Source: Clostridiales bacterium
GTDB lineage: Bacteria > Bacillota > Clostridia > Christensenellales > Borkfalkiaceae
Assembly: GCA_015069425.1 (NCBI GenBank)
Contig: SVIP01000003.1
Location: forward strand, 62,001 to 126,000
DNA: 64,000 nt
Direction of reading: 5' to 3'
Shown: one piece after another, positions 53,471-62,085 of the stretch
How the letters are laid out: each line of letters opens with the position of its first letter
Numbering within the stretch: position 1 is the stretch's first letter
Translations under genes and position numbers: made by a program
Notes under the pieces: model-generated
Told to the model about the DNA's origin: nothing
Seen by the model: the letters and a program-made list of their open reading frames with translations, nothing else
Databases searched by the model: none

Positions 53471-53500
53471 CTATGCGCAAAAGCCGTGTTTTGCGCATAG
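53471..53500. other. Perfect 12-6-12 inverted repeat, candidate dif-like site or 5' hairpin
   Basis: CTATGCGCAAAA (53471-53482), spacer GCCGTG, TTTTGCGCATAG (53489-53500). The 11-6-11 core has the geometry of Xer recombination sites, and in streptococci and lactococci the difSL site lies just upstream of xerS. It could instead act as a stable 5' mRNA hairpin because it starts about 4 nt after the predicted transcription start. Confidence 0.6.
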
Positions 53501-53559
53501 ATTGATATGTGTCAACTTTAATTCCCTATTATCTTTTTTTAATATTTTGGAGCAAATTT

Positions 53560-54612
53560 ATGAAAGAAAAAAGTTATTTTGAACAACGTGAAATATCTTG
53601 TATAAAGCGATTAGATGCAATCGTTGAAGAATTACCCTATTTTGTTAAGGATTTTTTTGTTGGCGTAGAATTGCGAACGTCCGCGCTAACTCGCTTAAAT
53701 TATGCTTATGATTTACGTGTATTTTTTGACTTTTTAACCAAAAAAGTTTTCAAAGGTAAATCTATTGAGTCAATAGAACTTAACGATTTGGCAAAACTTG
53801 AGGCGTTTGACTTTGAATATTTTTTAAGTTATTTAAGTCATTACGAAATAAATGGTAAAAACGAACGTTGCACCGAATCAGGTAAAGCGCGAAAATTATC
53901 TACGTTGCGCGCATTTTATAAATATTTTTTTAATAGAAATGCCCTACCTGCCAACACGCCTTCTAAAGTTTCTATGCCTAAAATTCATGAAAAAGAAATT
54001 ATTAGGCTTGATACCAACGATAAAGTTGATGAAATCGGCGATATGCTCTATACCGTAGAAACTGGTCAAGGCTTAAACAAAAGACAATTATCTTATCACA
54101 ATAATACAAAAATTCGCGACGCTGCAATAGTTACCCTGTTTTTAGGAACTGGCATACGTATAAGCGAACTCGTTGGTTTAAACATTGAAGATATTGACTT
54201 TAATACAAATAGTTTTGTCGTTACAAGAAAAGGTGGAAATCGTGCAGTTTTGTATTTTAACGACGAGGTTGCCTCTGCTCTACACGATTATATTGATACC
54301 CGAAATCTAGACGAAGATAAAAAGGAAAATGCGTTGTTTTTATCTCTACAAAATAAAAGAATTTGCGTTAGAAGTGTTCAAGAACTTGTAAAAAAATACG
54401 CAAAAATTGCATCTCCGCTAAAAAAAATAACACCGCACAAATTGCGTAGCACGTTTGGTACTAACCTATACAAACAAACTGGCGACATATACGTTGTAGC
54501 CGATTGTTTAGGGCATAAAGACGTAAATACCACAAAAAAACACTATGCGGCAATAACTGAAGACGTAAGAAAAAAAGCGGCATCTTCAATGATAATTAAG
54601 GGGAAAGACTAG
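53560..54612 (+). CDS. xerS: Tyrosine recombinase, XerS-like
   Basis: 350 aa, longer than XerC/XerD (about 300) and close to XerS (about 356). N-terminal SAM-like core-binding domain (about 25-130), a XerS-type insertion (LNKRQLSYHNNTKIRD, 172-187), and the catalytic domain with Arg200 (GTGIRISELVG), Lys224 (TRKGGNRA), His293 and Arg296 (PHKLRSTFG), His319 (LGHKDVN) and Tyr329. The ATG at 53560 has GGAG at 53549-53552; an upstream GTG at 53509 is less likely. Probably resolves chromosome dimers with one recombinase. No phage or integron features are adjacent. Confidence 0.85.
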   Translation: MKEKSYFEQREISCIKRLDAIVEELPYFVKDFFVGVELRTSALTRLNYAYDLRVFFDFLTKKVFKGKSIESIELNDLAKLEAFDFEYFLSYLSHYEINGKNERCTESGKARKLSTLRAFYKYFFNRNALPANTPSKVSMPKIHEKEIIRLDTNDKVDEIGDMLYTVETGQGLNKRQLSYHNNTKIRDAAIVTLFLGTGIRISELVGLNIEDIDFNTNSFVVTRKGGNRAVLYFNDEVASALHDYIDTRNLDEDKKENALFLSLQNKRICVRSVQELVKKYAKIASPLKKITPHKLRSTFGTNLYKQTGDIYVVADCLGHKDVNTTKKHYAAITEDVRKKAASSMIIKGKD

Positions 54613-54628
54613 TTGGAAATTAAAAAAA

Positions 54629-54781
54629 CTAATCTTCATCTGTAATGATTTTTGTGATTTTTATTATTTTATAGTTTTTATCTGGTTCAATACACTTGCC
54701 ACAACTGTCGCAGATTTTATTTGGGTCTAAATCGCAAGTGTCATCACACTCTTCTTCCCTATATTTTTTATCGTCTAACAT
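54629..54781 (-). CDS. Small cysteine-rich acidic protein (50 aa), hypothetical
   Basis: Unrecognised. Five cysteines: Cys12, Cys16 and then Cys24, Cys27, Cys30 in CDSCGKC, suggesting a metal site; Asp/Glu rich at both ends. An excellent ribosome site TAAAGGAG lies 5 bp before the ATG. It is divergent from lexA: TATAAT on the minus strand at 54801-54796 and the LexA box at 54808-54821 lie in the shared 73-bp gap, so it may be SOS-controlled. No membrane segment or signal peptide. Small size keeps confidence moderate, but ribosome site, reading frame and position all agree. Confidence 0.65.
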   Translation of the reverse strand: MLDDKKYREEECDDTCDLDPNKICDSCGKCIEPDKNYKIIKITKIITDED

Positions 54782-54807
54782 AAAAACTCCTTTATATTAT
54801 AAAAACA

Positions 54808-54821
54808 CGAACAAACGTTTG
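54808..54821. promoter_or_regulatory. LexA (SOS) box
   Basis: CGAACAAACGTTTG matches the Gram-positive CGAAC-N4-GTTYG palindrome. It overlaps the lexA -35 element and lies 26 bp upstream of the divergent small ORF. Confidence 0.85.
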
Positions 54822-54848
54822 ACTTTTTCTTCTTGATTATGTTATTAT
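54819..54848 (+). promoter_or_regulatory. Promoter of lexA
   Basis: TTGACT (54819-54824), 18 bp, TATTAT (54843-54848), only 6 bp before the ATG, which implies an almost leaderless message. Confidence 0.65.
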
Positions 54849-54854
54849 GTAAAT

Positions 54855-55448
54855 ATGAAGAAAACAGAAGAAAAAATAAACAAAGTTTATGAATTTACAG
54901 TTGAATTTATTAGAGAAAACGGTTTTCCACCGTCGGTTAGAGAAATTTGCAGTAAGTTAAATATTAAATCTACCGCTACTGCATACTCGTATATTGAACG
55001 TTTAAAATCAAAAGGTTTATTAGATAAATCCCCTATGAAAAAGCGCGCAATAACTTTATCTCATCAAAGCCCTCAATTTAAGAGCGTGCCTCTCGTTGGT
55101 ACAATTCGCGCAGGCGAACCGATTTTTGCTGTTGAAAACCTTGACGGTTATTATCCCCTACCTGAAGAATTTGATACAGGTGGTGATGAATTTGCGCTTA
55201 AAGTACAAGGCGAAAGTATGGTCAACGCCGGTATTTATGAGGGTGATATAATTATTGTTAATAAACAAAGTTACGCTAATAATGGTGAAATTGTTGTTGC
55301 GTTGGTTGATGACTCGGCAACTGTAAAACGTTTTTACAGAAGAAACGGAAAAGTCATACTGCACCCTGAAAACGATAATATGCAAGATATGGTCTTCGAC
55401 AACGTTTTGATTCTTGGGGTTGTTAAAGGTTTGATGCGCAAATTTTAA
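54855..55448 (+). CDS. lexA: LexA repressor
   Basis: 197 aa SOS repressor. N-terminal winged helix (residues 1-65, NGFPPSVREICSKL...ATAYSYIERLKSKG). Self-cleavage site Ala86-Gly87 (TIRAGEP), Ser121 (QGESMVNAG) and Lys158 (SATVKRF) as the catalytic dyad. The ATG corresponds to the family start. No ribosome site is visible and TATTAT ends 6 bp upstream. A LexA box at 54808-54821 indicates autoregulation. Confidence 0.96.
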   Translation: MKKTEEKINKVYEFTVEFIRENGFPPSVREICSKLNIKSTATAYSYIERLKSKGLLDKSPMKKRAITLSHQSPQFKSVPLVGTIRAGEPIFAVENLDGYYPLPEEFDTGGDEFALKVQGESMVNAGIYEGDIIIVNKQSYANNGEIVVALVDDSATVKRFYRRNGKVILHPENDNMQDMVFDNVLILGVVKGLMRKF

Positions 55449-55460
55449 TAAAAACTTTTG

Positions 55461-55489
55461 AAGTCGCTTAAAGATAAGCGACTTTTTTA
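55461..55489. terminator. Bidirectional terminator between lexA and ynbB
   Basis: Perfect 10-bp stem AAGTCGCTTA / TAAGCGACTT with AAGA loop and T6; ends converging genes. Confidence 0.9.
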
Positions 55490-56698
55490 TATTTTAAGAT
55501 TTTTCAATGCGATTTTGCAATGTTCATACGTTATACCGCCTTGTAAGTAAGCGATATACGGTGGCTTTATAGGTGCGTCAGCAGAAAGTTCTATGGAAGA
55601 ACCTTGAACGAAACAACCTGCAGCCATAATAACTTCGTCTTCATATCCGGGCATAGCCCACGGCATAGCGTCTACGTGGCTATCAATAGGTGAATTTTTT
55701 TGTATGTTTTGTATAAATTTAATTAAATCTTCAGAATTACCGAATTTTATGGCTCTAATTATATCTCTAGGAATTTCATTTGGTAATGGCGACGTTTCGT
55801 ACCCTAATTCGGATAACACTTTACCAAAAAGCATTGAACCTTTAACGGCTTGCAAAACGGTATGTGGCGCAATAAATAAACCTTGATAAAAGTATTGATA
55901 ACCAAACGAGTAAGAGCCAACTTCTCCGCCGATTGAAGGCGCAGTAAGGCGGTTTTGAACTAAATTTACATATTTTGAGTCGCCTGCAACGTAACCACCC
56001 GTAGGGGCAATTCCCCCACCCAAGTTTTTAATCATAGAACCTGCCATAAGGTTTACACCAACTTCGGTTGCTTCACGTTTTTCTATAAATTCACCGTAGC
56101 AGTTGTCTAGCATAATGCAACCGTTAAATCCACAATTTTTTAATACGCTAACAGCGTCTGCAATTTCGTCGATAGAAAGAGCGTTTCGCCATTCGTATCC
56201 CCTAGACCTTTGCAAATACACCATTTTGGGTTGTTTATTTTTTGAAAAATAGTCTTTAACAGCATTTTTATCGATTATTCCATTTTTGAGCGGTATACAT
56301 TCAAATTCAATACCGTAATCTTTCAATGAACCGATATTATCGCCGTAAATAACGTCGTGCAAAGTGTCGTAAGGTGTGCCTGTAATGCAAAGTGCTTTAT
56401 CGCCGGGCATTAAAACGCCGAATAAACACAAAGAAAGCGCGTGTGTGCCTGAAACTATTGCGGGCGTGCAAATTGCTTGTTCTGCGCAGAAAACGTCTGC
56501 CACAACCTTATTTAACACTTCTCTTCCCTCATCACCATATCCATAACCGTTAGATGGTGTAAAATGGCGCAATGCTAAACGGTTATTCTTGAAAGCGTTT
56601 AAGACTTTTTCTTGGTTAAAAAGAGCAACGTCTTCAAAATAATTAAAATTCTCTTTGAGTTCATTTTCACATTTTTCTATCAATTTTAAATCAATCAT
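55487..56698 (-). CDS. YnbB-type PLP enzyme (aluminium-resistance / methionine gamma-lyase-like family)
   Basis: 403 aa, PF06838-type PLP protein of the cystathionine-lyase fold. Features: RHFTPSNGYGYGDEGREVL near the N-terminus, the GTHALSLCLFG cofactor loop, MLDNCYGEF, and the PLP Lys in SMIKNLGGGIAPTGGYVAG. Function in vivo is unclear; the annotation as aluminium-resistance protein is historical. Overlaps miaA by ATGA and is last in a minus-strand miaB-mutS-mutL-miaA-ynbB string. Confidence 0.88.
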   Translation of the reverse strand: MIDLKLIEKCENELKENFNYFEDVALFNQEKVLNAFKNNRLALRHFTPSNGYGYGDEGREVLNKVVADVFCAEQAICTPAIVSGTHALSLCLFGVLMPGDKALCITGTPYDTLHDVIYGDNIGSLKDYGIEFECIPLKNGIIDKNAVKDYFSKNKQPKMVYLQRSRGYEWRNALSIDEIADAVSVLKNCGFNGCIMLDNCYGEFIEKREATEVGVNLMAGSMIKNLGGGIAPTGGYVAGDSKYVNLVQNRLTAPSIGGEVGSYSFGYQYFYQGLFIAPHTVLQAVKGSMLFGKVLSELGYETSPLPNEIPRDIIRAIKFGNSEDLIKFIQNIQKNSPIDSHVDAMPWAMPGYEDEVIMAAGCFVQGSSIELSADAPIKPPYIAYLQGGITYEHCKIALKNLKI

Positions 56699-57621
56699 TT
56701 GTGAATATCCTTTATAATAATGTCAGATAAATTATCAACGTTAGCAGGCTCTAAATTGATTAGATTTGGAATTTTTTTAAAATAAGTTAACTGTCTTTTA
56801 GCATAATGTCTAGTGTTTAATTTAATTAAGTCTACTAATTCTTCTATTGAAATTATTCCGTCTAAATAATCAAAAACTTCTTTGTATCCAATCGCTTGCA
56901 TACACTGTAAATTTCTATTCACGCCACTTTTAATTAAACTTTTTACTTCATCAATTAAGCCGTTTTTAATCATAATATCTACGCGCGTATTTATTCTATC
57001 GTAAAGCGTTTTTCTATCGTGATTTATCGAATAGGCAAAATAATTATATTTGGGTATAAATTCGTCTTTTATGTCAGACTTTTTACAACCGCTTTCGTAA
57101 ATTTCCAAGGCTCGTATTACACGTTTTACATCATTAAAATGAAGTTTTTCTGCGCTTATAGGGTCAACTGATTTAAGTATATCGTAAACGTATTTATTAC
57201 CGTTTTTGCTTGCTAAGTTTTTATATTTTTCGCGAACTTCAGGGTTGTCGTTTCCATTGCCGTAAGACAAGTCGTAAAGTAAAGCATTTATATAAAATCC
57301 CGTTCCACCGCATATCACAGGAATTTTATTTTCATTTATAAGTTTGTTAATAATAGGTTGTGCGGTGTTTTTATAATTGCTTACGGTAAACGAATCAAAA
57401 GGCGAAACAACGTCAATTAAATGATGTACAATGCCTTGCTGTTCGTCTTTGGTAGGTTTAGCAGTTCCTATATTTAGACCTTTGTAAATATACATTGAGT
57501 CTGCGGAAATTACTTCGCTATTCAGTTTTTTTGCAACTTCAACTGCTAAAGCCGTTTTTCCCGAAGCAGTTGGTCCGCATATAATTATTATTTTAGGTTT
57601 TATATTATTCTCTTGAACCAT
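56695..57621 (-). CDS. miaA: tRNA dimethylallyltransferase
   Basis: 308 aa, adds dimethylallyl to A37 of tRNAs reading UNN. P-loop GPTASGKTALA (residues 15-25), SADSMYIYKGLNIGTAKPT, and the C-terminal TRHYAKRQLTYFKK. Overlaps mutL by 22 bp. The product i6A37 is the substrate of MiaB, coded upstream in the same string. Confidence 0.96.
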   Translation of the reverse strand: MVQENNIKPKIIIICGPTASGKTALAVEVAKKLNSEVISADSMYIYKGLNIGTAKPTKDEQQGIVHHLIDVVSPFDSFTVSNYKNTAQPIINKLINENKIPVICGGTGFYINALLYDLSYGNGNDNPEVREKYKNLASKNGNKYVYDILKSVDPISAEKLHFNDVKRVIRALEIYESGCKKSDIKDEFIPKYNYFAYSINHDRKTLYDRINTRVDIMIKNGLIDEVKSLIKSGVNRNLQCMQAIGYKEVFDYLDGIISIEELVDLIKLNTRHYAKRQLTYFKKIPNLINLEPANVDNLSDIIIKDIHK

Positions 57622-59477
57622 TTATCAATTTCCGTTCTTGTTATTTTAATTGCAACTGGACGCCCATGCGGACATTTTAGACCTAAATTATCTTTTAATT
57701 TTTCGGTTAAAATCTCAATTTCTTTGTCAGATAATTTATCCCCCGACTTAATTGCTGACTTGCACGCTTTTTGCGCAAGTTTGTCTTTTAATAAGTCTTT
57801 TACGGTTAATGATTTTAATGTGTCAATTTCTGATAAAATATCGTTAAAGAAATCATCTAGATTCATTTCCGTTAAAAAAGATGGAACTGCAGAGATTTTA
57901 AAAGCATTTTTACCAAATTCACTTATCTCAATACCCATTTGACACAACGTGTCAATTTTTGTGGTTAAAAATTCAAATTCTTTATTGTTTACGTTGAGTA
58001 TAAACGGAAGTAATAGAGGTTGAGTTATCAACTGTTGGCTATCTATTGCTTGATTTAATTTGTCAAAAAGAATTCTTTCGTGAGCGGCGTGTTGGTCTAT
58101 AAAATATAAATCTAAACCGTCTTCAAAAATTAAGAAAGTGTTAAGCGCTTGCCCTATAAATTTAAGACTTTTATCTAGTTTGATAGCCTCTTGCTGTGCT
58201 GTAACTTTCTTTTTTTCAAGACTTTCTAAAAAGGCTTTATTTTCTGCAAAAATATCGTTTATATTTGATTCTTTAATATCTACATTATTTACTATACTTT
58301 CAGTCTTGTTAGAAATAGACGGCGAACTATCACAAAATTTTAATTTTGGAAAACTTTTAAATTCGGAAACTTCATTTTTAAAAGTATCGATATGTTTATC
58401 AATGTTATTATGTGTGATATAATCGTGCTGAATATTGTTAGTGTTTAATTGATTTTTTGCGTTTTTATTTGAAACTATGTTTAACGCCTCGCTTGTTCCG
58501 TCTAAAACTTTAGAAACGATAGAATAAACAGTTCCATAAACAACTTGATTATTTACAAATCTAACGTCAAGTTTATTTGGGTGAACGTTTACGTCTACAA
58601 TTTCAGACGGAATAGTTATAGACAACACGTAAAAAGGATATTGCCTTTTCATCATATATGAAGAATAGGCGTTTGCAATAGCCGAAGATATAGTTTGATT
58701 TAATATGTATCTGCCATTTAAAAATACTGATTGATAACTGCGGTTGCCTTTTGTGTAATGATGTTTGCCAAGATATCCTTTTATAATTATACCGTTTTTT
58801 TGTGTATCAACAAAAAAACTTTCCTTAACGGCCTCTACCCCGTAAACGCATACCAGGGCAGATTCAAAACCATCACCAAACGATTGATAAATAATTTTAC
58901 CGTTTGCAGTGTACTTAAAAGCAATTTGAGGGTTGCACAATATAAACCTTGCGACAGTAGATGATATTTCACTTTCTTCAGACCTTTCAGATTTTAGAAA
59001 TTTTTCTCTTACGGGCGTGTTGAAAAATAAATTTTTAACTTCAATAGTTGTTCCGTCTACTGTAGAATAATCAACAATTTCATCAATTACCCCACCAACA
59101 GCGCTTATTTTTGCGCCAAATTCTTGTTCTTTTGGCTTTGATATTATATTTATTTTAGATACAGATGCTATAGATGCGAGCGCCTCACCTCTAAAACCAA
59201 GCGAAGTTATGTTGTCTAAATCACTGACTTTTGAAATTTTACTTGTAGCGTGTGGCATTAGCGCTTTTTTTAGTTCGCTTTTTTCTATGCCACTGCCGTT
59301 ATCAGTAATAGTTATAGAGGAAATTCCACCGTCGATAATATCTATACCTATCGAAGTTGCACCTGCATCTATAGAGTTTTCAACTAATTCTTTTACTACG
59401 GAAAATGGTCGTTCAACAACCTCACCTGCAGCAATTCTATTAAAAACTTGACTGCTTAATAAATTGATTTTACTCAT
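57600..59477 (-). CDS. mutL: DNA mismatch repair protein MutL
   Basis: 625 aa. GHKL ATPase N-terminus (ELVENSIDAGA, ITDNGSGI, GFRGEALASI). The C-terminal domain has the endonuclease motif DQHAAHERILF and CPHGRP, so this is the nicking type of MutL expected where MutH is absent. Linker (about 340-430) is poorly conserved. Two bases separate it from mutS. Confidence 0.96.
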   Translation of the reverse strand: MSKINLLSSQVFNRIAAGEVVERPFSVVKELVENSIDAGATSIGIDIIDGGISSITITDNGSGIEKSELKKALMPHATSKISKVSDLDNITSLGFRGEALASIASVSKINIISKPKEQEFGAKISAVGGVIDEIVDYSTVDGTTIEVKNLFFNTPVREKFLKSERSEESEISSTVARFILCNPQIAFKYTANGKIIYQSFGDGFESALVCVYGVEAVKESFFVDTQKNGIIIKGYLGKHHYTKGNRSYQSVFLNGRYILNQTISSAIANAYSSYMMKRQYPFYVLSITIPSEIVDVNVHPNKLDVRFVNNQVVYGTVYSIVSKVLDGTSEALNIVSNKNAKNQLNTNNIQHDYITHNNIDKHIDTFKNEVSEFKSFPKLKFCDSSPSISNKTESIVNNVDIKESNINDIFAENKAFLESLEKKKVTAQQEAIKLDKSLKFIGQALNTFLIFEDGLDLYFIDQHAAHERILFDKLNQAIDSQQLITQPLLLPFILNVNNKEFEFLTTKIDTLCQMGIEISEFGKNAFKISAVPSFLTEMNLDDFFNDILSEIDTLKSLTVKDLLKDKLAQKACKSAIKSGDKLSDKEIEILTEKLKDNLGLKCPHGRPVAIKITRTEIDKWFKRII

Positions 59478-59479
59478 AA

Positions 59480-62068
59480 TTATCCTTTAATTTTTTCTTG
59501 CAAATCGTTTAACACCGCAAATGCTTGCATTGGCGATAAATTGTTTAGGTCTAAATCTTTTATGATGCGCTCAACTTCGCTTTCTTTTTCGGTGGTGTTA
59601 ACGTCAATTATTTCATCTTCAAAATTTACGGCAGTTTTAGAATTAAGGCTTGATTTTTCTAAATTTTTTAAAATCTTTTTTGCTCTTTCCGTAATGTTTT
59701 TGCCTACGCCTGCAAGGTCTGCAACTTCAATACCAAAACTTCTGTTTGCACCGCCTCTCATAATTTTACGTAAAAATACAATACCACCCGCCATTTCTTT
59801 TACGGTAATTTTATAGTTTTTTACGCCGGCTAAACGACCTTCAAGTTCGGTTAGTTCGTGATAATGCGTTGCAAACATGGTTTTTGCTTTGATATTTTCA
59901 ACAACGTGTTCAACAACTGCCCAAGCAATACTTAAACCGTCAAAAGTGCTTGTACCCCTACCTATTTCGTCTAAAATTATCAAACTATTTTCTGTAGCGT
60001 TGTGGATAATATTTGCAACTTCCGTCATTTCAACCATAAAGGTACTTTGGTCTGAAATAAGATTGTCGCTTGCGCCTATTCTTGTAAAAATTTTGTCGGT
60101 TAAAGGAATTTCTGCTGATTTTGCGGGGACAAAACAACCTATATGCGCCATCAAAGTTATCAAGGCAACTTGACGCATATAAGTGCTTTTACCAGCCATA
60201 TTTGGTCCTGTTAAAATCATCATTCTGTTTTCTTCAACGTCTAATAGGCAATCGTTAGGAACGAACCGTTGTTTTGAAGTGTTTTCAACAACAGGGTGCC
60301 TGCCGTCCACTATATTAAGTCTACCTTTTGCCGTGAGAATGGTTGGTTTTGTATACGAATTTTCACGCGAAACTTTTGCAAGTGAAATTAAAACGTCAAG
60401 GTTGGCAAGGGCGTCTGCAGTTTGTTTTAACGCGCTTATTCTATCACTTAAATAAGATTTTATTTGATTATAAATGGAATTTTCCAGTTGTAAAGATTTT
60501 TCTTCACTAGAAAGTATTTTTACTTCTAACTCTTTTAATTCTTCAGTTATAAATCTTTCTGCGTTTGCAAGTGTTTGACGACGTTGATATTCATATGGAA
60601 CTTTGTCTTTGAAAGAGTTAGTAACCTCAATATAATATCCGAAAACTCTATTATAACCTATTCTTAAAGTGCGAATACCCGTTTTTTCTCTTTCACGGTT
60701 TTCAATTTCAGCAATGCAACTTTTACTGTTTTTACCAAATGAGCGAAGTTCGTCGAGTTCAGGGCTATATCCTTGTTTAATATATCCTCCGTCTTTTATG
60801 TTTGTAGGCGGTTCGTCGTCTATTGCATTATTTAAGAGTTCTACCATTTCGCCAAAATCTTCAATAGAATTAGAAATATCGTTTATAAATTCTGAATTCA
60901 TACCAAGAAGTTGAAATTTTATATTTGGTAAAATTTCTAAAGACTTTCGCAAAGAAACACAGTCTTTTGGTAACAAGTTGCCGTTTGATATTTTGCCGGT
61001 AATTCTTCCAACGTCTCTAACTGAAGACAAAAGGTCGGATAACCCTTCCCTGCTTAACGTATCGTTATAAAAACATTCAACGGCGTCTAATCTATAATTT
61101 ATTTTATCTATTGAATTAAGGGGTGAAAGTATCCAGTTTTGTAACTTTCTAGCCCCCATGCTAGTTTTTGTTTTATCAAGTAACCATAAAAGTGAACCAT
61201 AACGTTTGCCATCTCTCAACGTTTTTACAAGTTCAAGATTGCGTATTGCGTTAACGTCAAGCATCAAAAAATCTTCAACGTTTTCTTTTTTTACGGTATT
61301 TATATTTATAAGCGCATGTTTTTGCGTTTCTAAAAGATAAGCAATCAGCGCGCCTGCGCACTTTATACATTCGACATCATCTTCAATACCGAACGGACGC
61401 AACGTTAAAGTGTTGAATTGTTTTTCAAGTGAATTTCTTGCGTTGTTTTCATTATATTCACTTTCTGTAAACGTGTTAAATTTGGGCAACATTCCGTGTG
61501 TAACAAGTGGCAATGAATTAAAAGTGTCTTGGGCGGATTTATTGCAAATAATTTCTACTGGCGAAACTTTAACTAAAGTGTCTATAAATTCCGCAACTGA
61601 TTTTTCACCAGAGAAACTTCTTACGTAGAATTCGCCCGTGGTAATATCTACCCAAGCAAAACCTATTTTATTATTATTTAAACAAACAGAGCCTAAAAAG
61701 TTATTTTGTCTATCGTCTATAAGTTCGTTATTTATGACTGTGCCTGCCGTAACTATATTAATTACATCACGTTTAACTAATTCTGTTTTTGATGGTTGGT
61801 TAAGTTGTTCGCATATTGCAACTTTTTCACCCAAAGAAACAAGTTTTGCAATGTACGTATCGGCAGCGTGAAAAGGCACACCGCACATAGGCGCGCGCTC
61901 TTCTAGACCGCAGTCTCTACCCGTGAGGGTTAAATCAAGAAGTTTTGATGCTTTTATTGCATCTTCAAAAAACATCTCGTAAAAATCACCAAGCCTGTAA
62001 AAAATTATACAGTCTTTATGTTTTTCTTTAATTTGCAAATAATGTTGCATCATTGGTGAAAGTGCCAT
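59480..62068 (-). CDS. mutS: DNA mismatch repair protein MutS
   Basis: 862 aa. Mismatch-reading Phe-x-Glu in GDFYEMFFEDA near residue 28-36, Walker A GPNMAGKSTYMRQ near 610, Walker B ILDEIGRGTSTFDG, and a C-terminal beta-clamp/dimer region (LNNLSPMQAFAVLNDLQEKI). Typical MutS1 length. Confidence 0.97.
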   Translation of the reverse strand: MALSPMMQHYLQIKEKHKDCIIFYRLGDFYEMFFEDAIKASKLLDLTLTGRDCGLEERAPMCGVPFHAADTYIAKLVSLGEKVAICEQLNQPSKTELVKRDVINIVTAGTVINNELIDDRQNNFLGSVCLNNNKIGFAWVDITTGEFYVRSFSGEKSVAEFIDTLVKVSPVEIICNKSAQDTFNSLPLVTHGMLPKFNTFTESEYNENNARNSLEKQFNTLTLRPFGIEDDVECIKCAGALIAYLLETQKHALININTVKKENVEDFLMLDVNAIRNLELVKTLRDGKRYGSLLWLLDKTKTSMGARKLQNWILSPLNSIDKINYRLDAVECFYNDTLSREGLSDLLSSVRDVGRITGKISNGNLLPKDCVSLRKSLEILPNIKFQLLGMNSEFINDISNSIEDFGEMVELLNNAIDDEPPTNIKDGGYIKQGYSPELDELRSFGKNSKSCIAEIENREREKTGIRTLRIGYNRVFGYYIEVTNSFKDKVPYEYQRRQTLANAERFITEELKELEVKILSSEEKSLQLENSIYNQIKSYLSDRISALKQTADALANLDVLISLAKVSRENSYTKPTILTAKGRLNIVDGRHPVVENTSKQRFVPNDCLLDVEENRMMILTGPNMAGKSTYMRQVALITLMAHIGCFVPAKSAEIPLTDKIFTRIGASDNLISDQSTFMVEMTEVANIIHNATENSLIILDEIGRGTSTFDGLSIAWAVVEHVVENIKAKTMFATHYHELTELEGRLAGVKNYKITVKEMAGGIVFLRKIMRGGANRSFGIEVADLAGVGKNITERAKKILKNLEKSSLNSKTAVNFEDEIIDVNTTEKESEVERIIKDLDLNNLSPMQAFAVLNDLQEKIKG

Positions 62069-62085
62069 AAATTTATCCCTTTATC

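Noticed and set aside
53509-53559. Upstream GTG start for the XerS-like gene
   Set aside because: The added residues are not family-like and the GGAG at 53549 fits the ATG at 53560.
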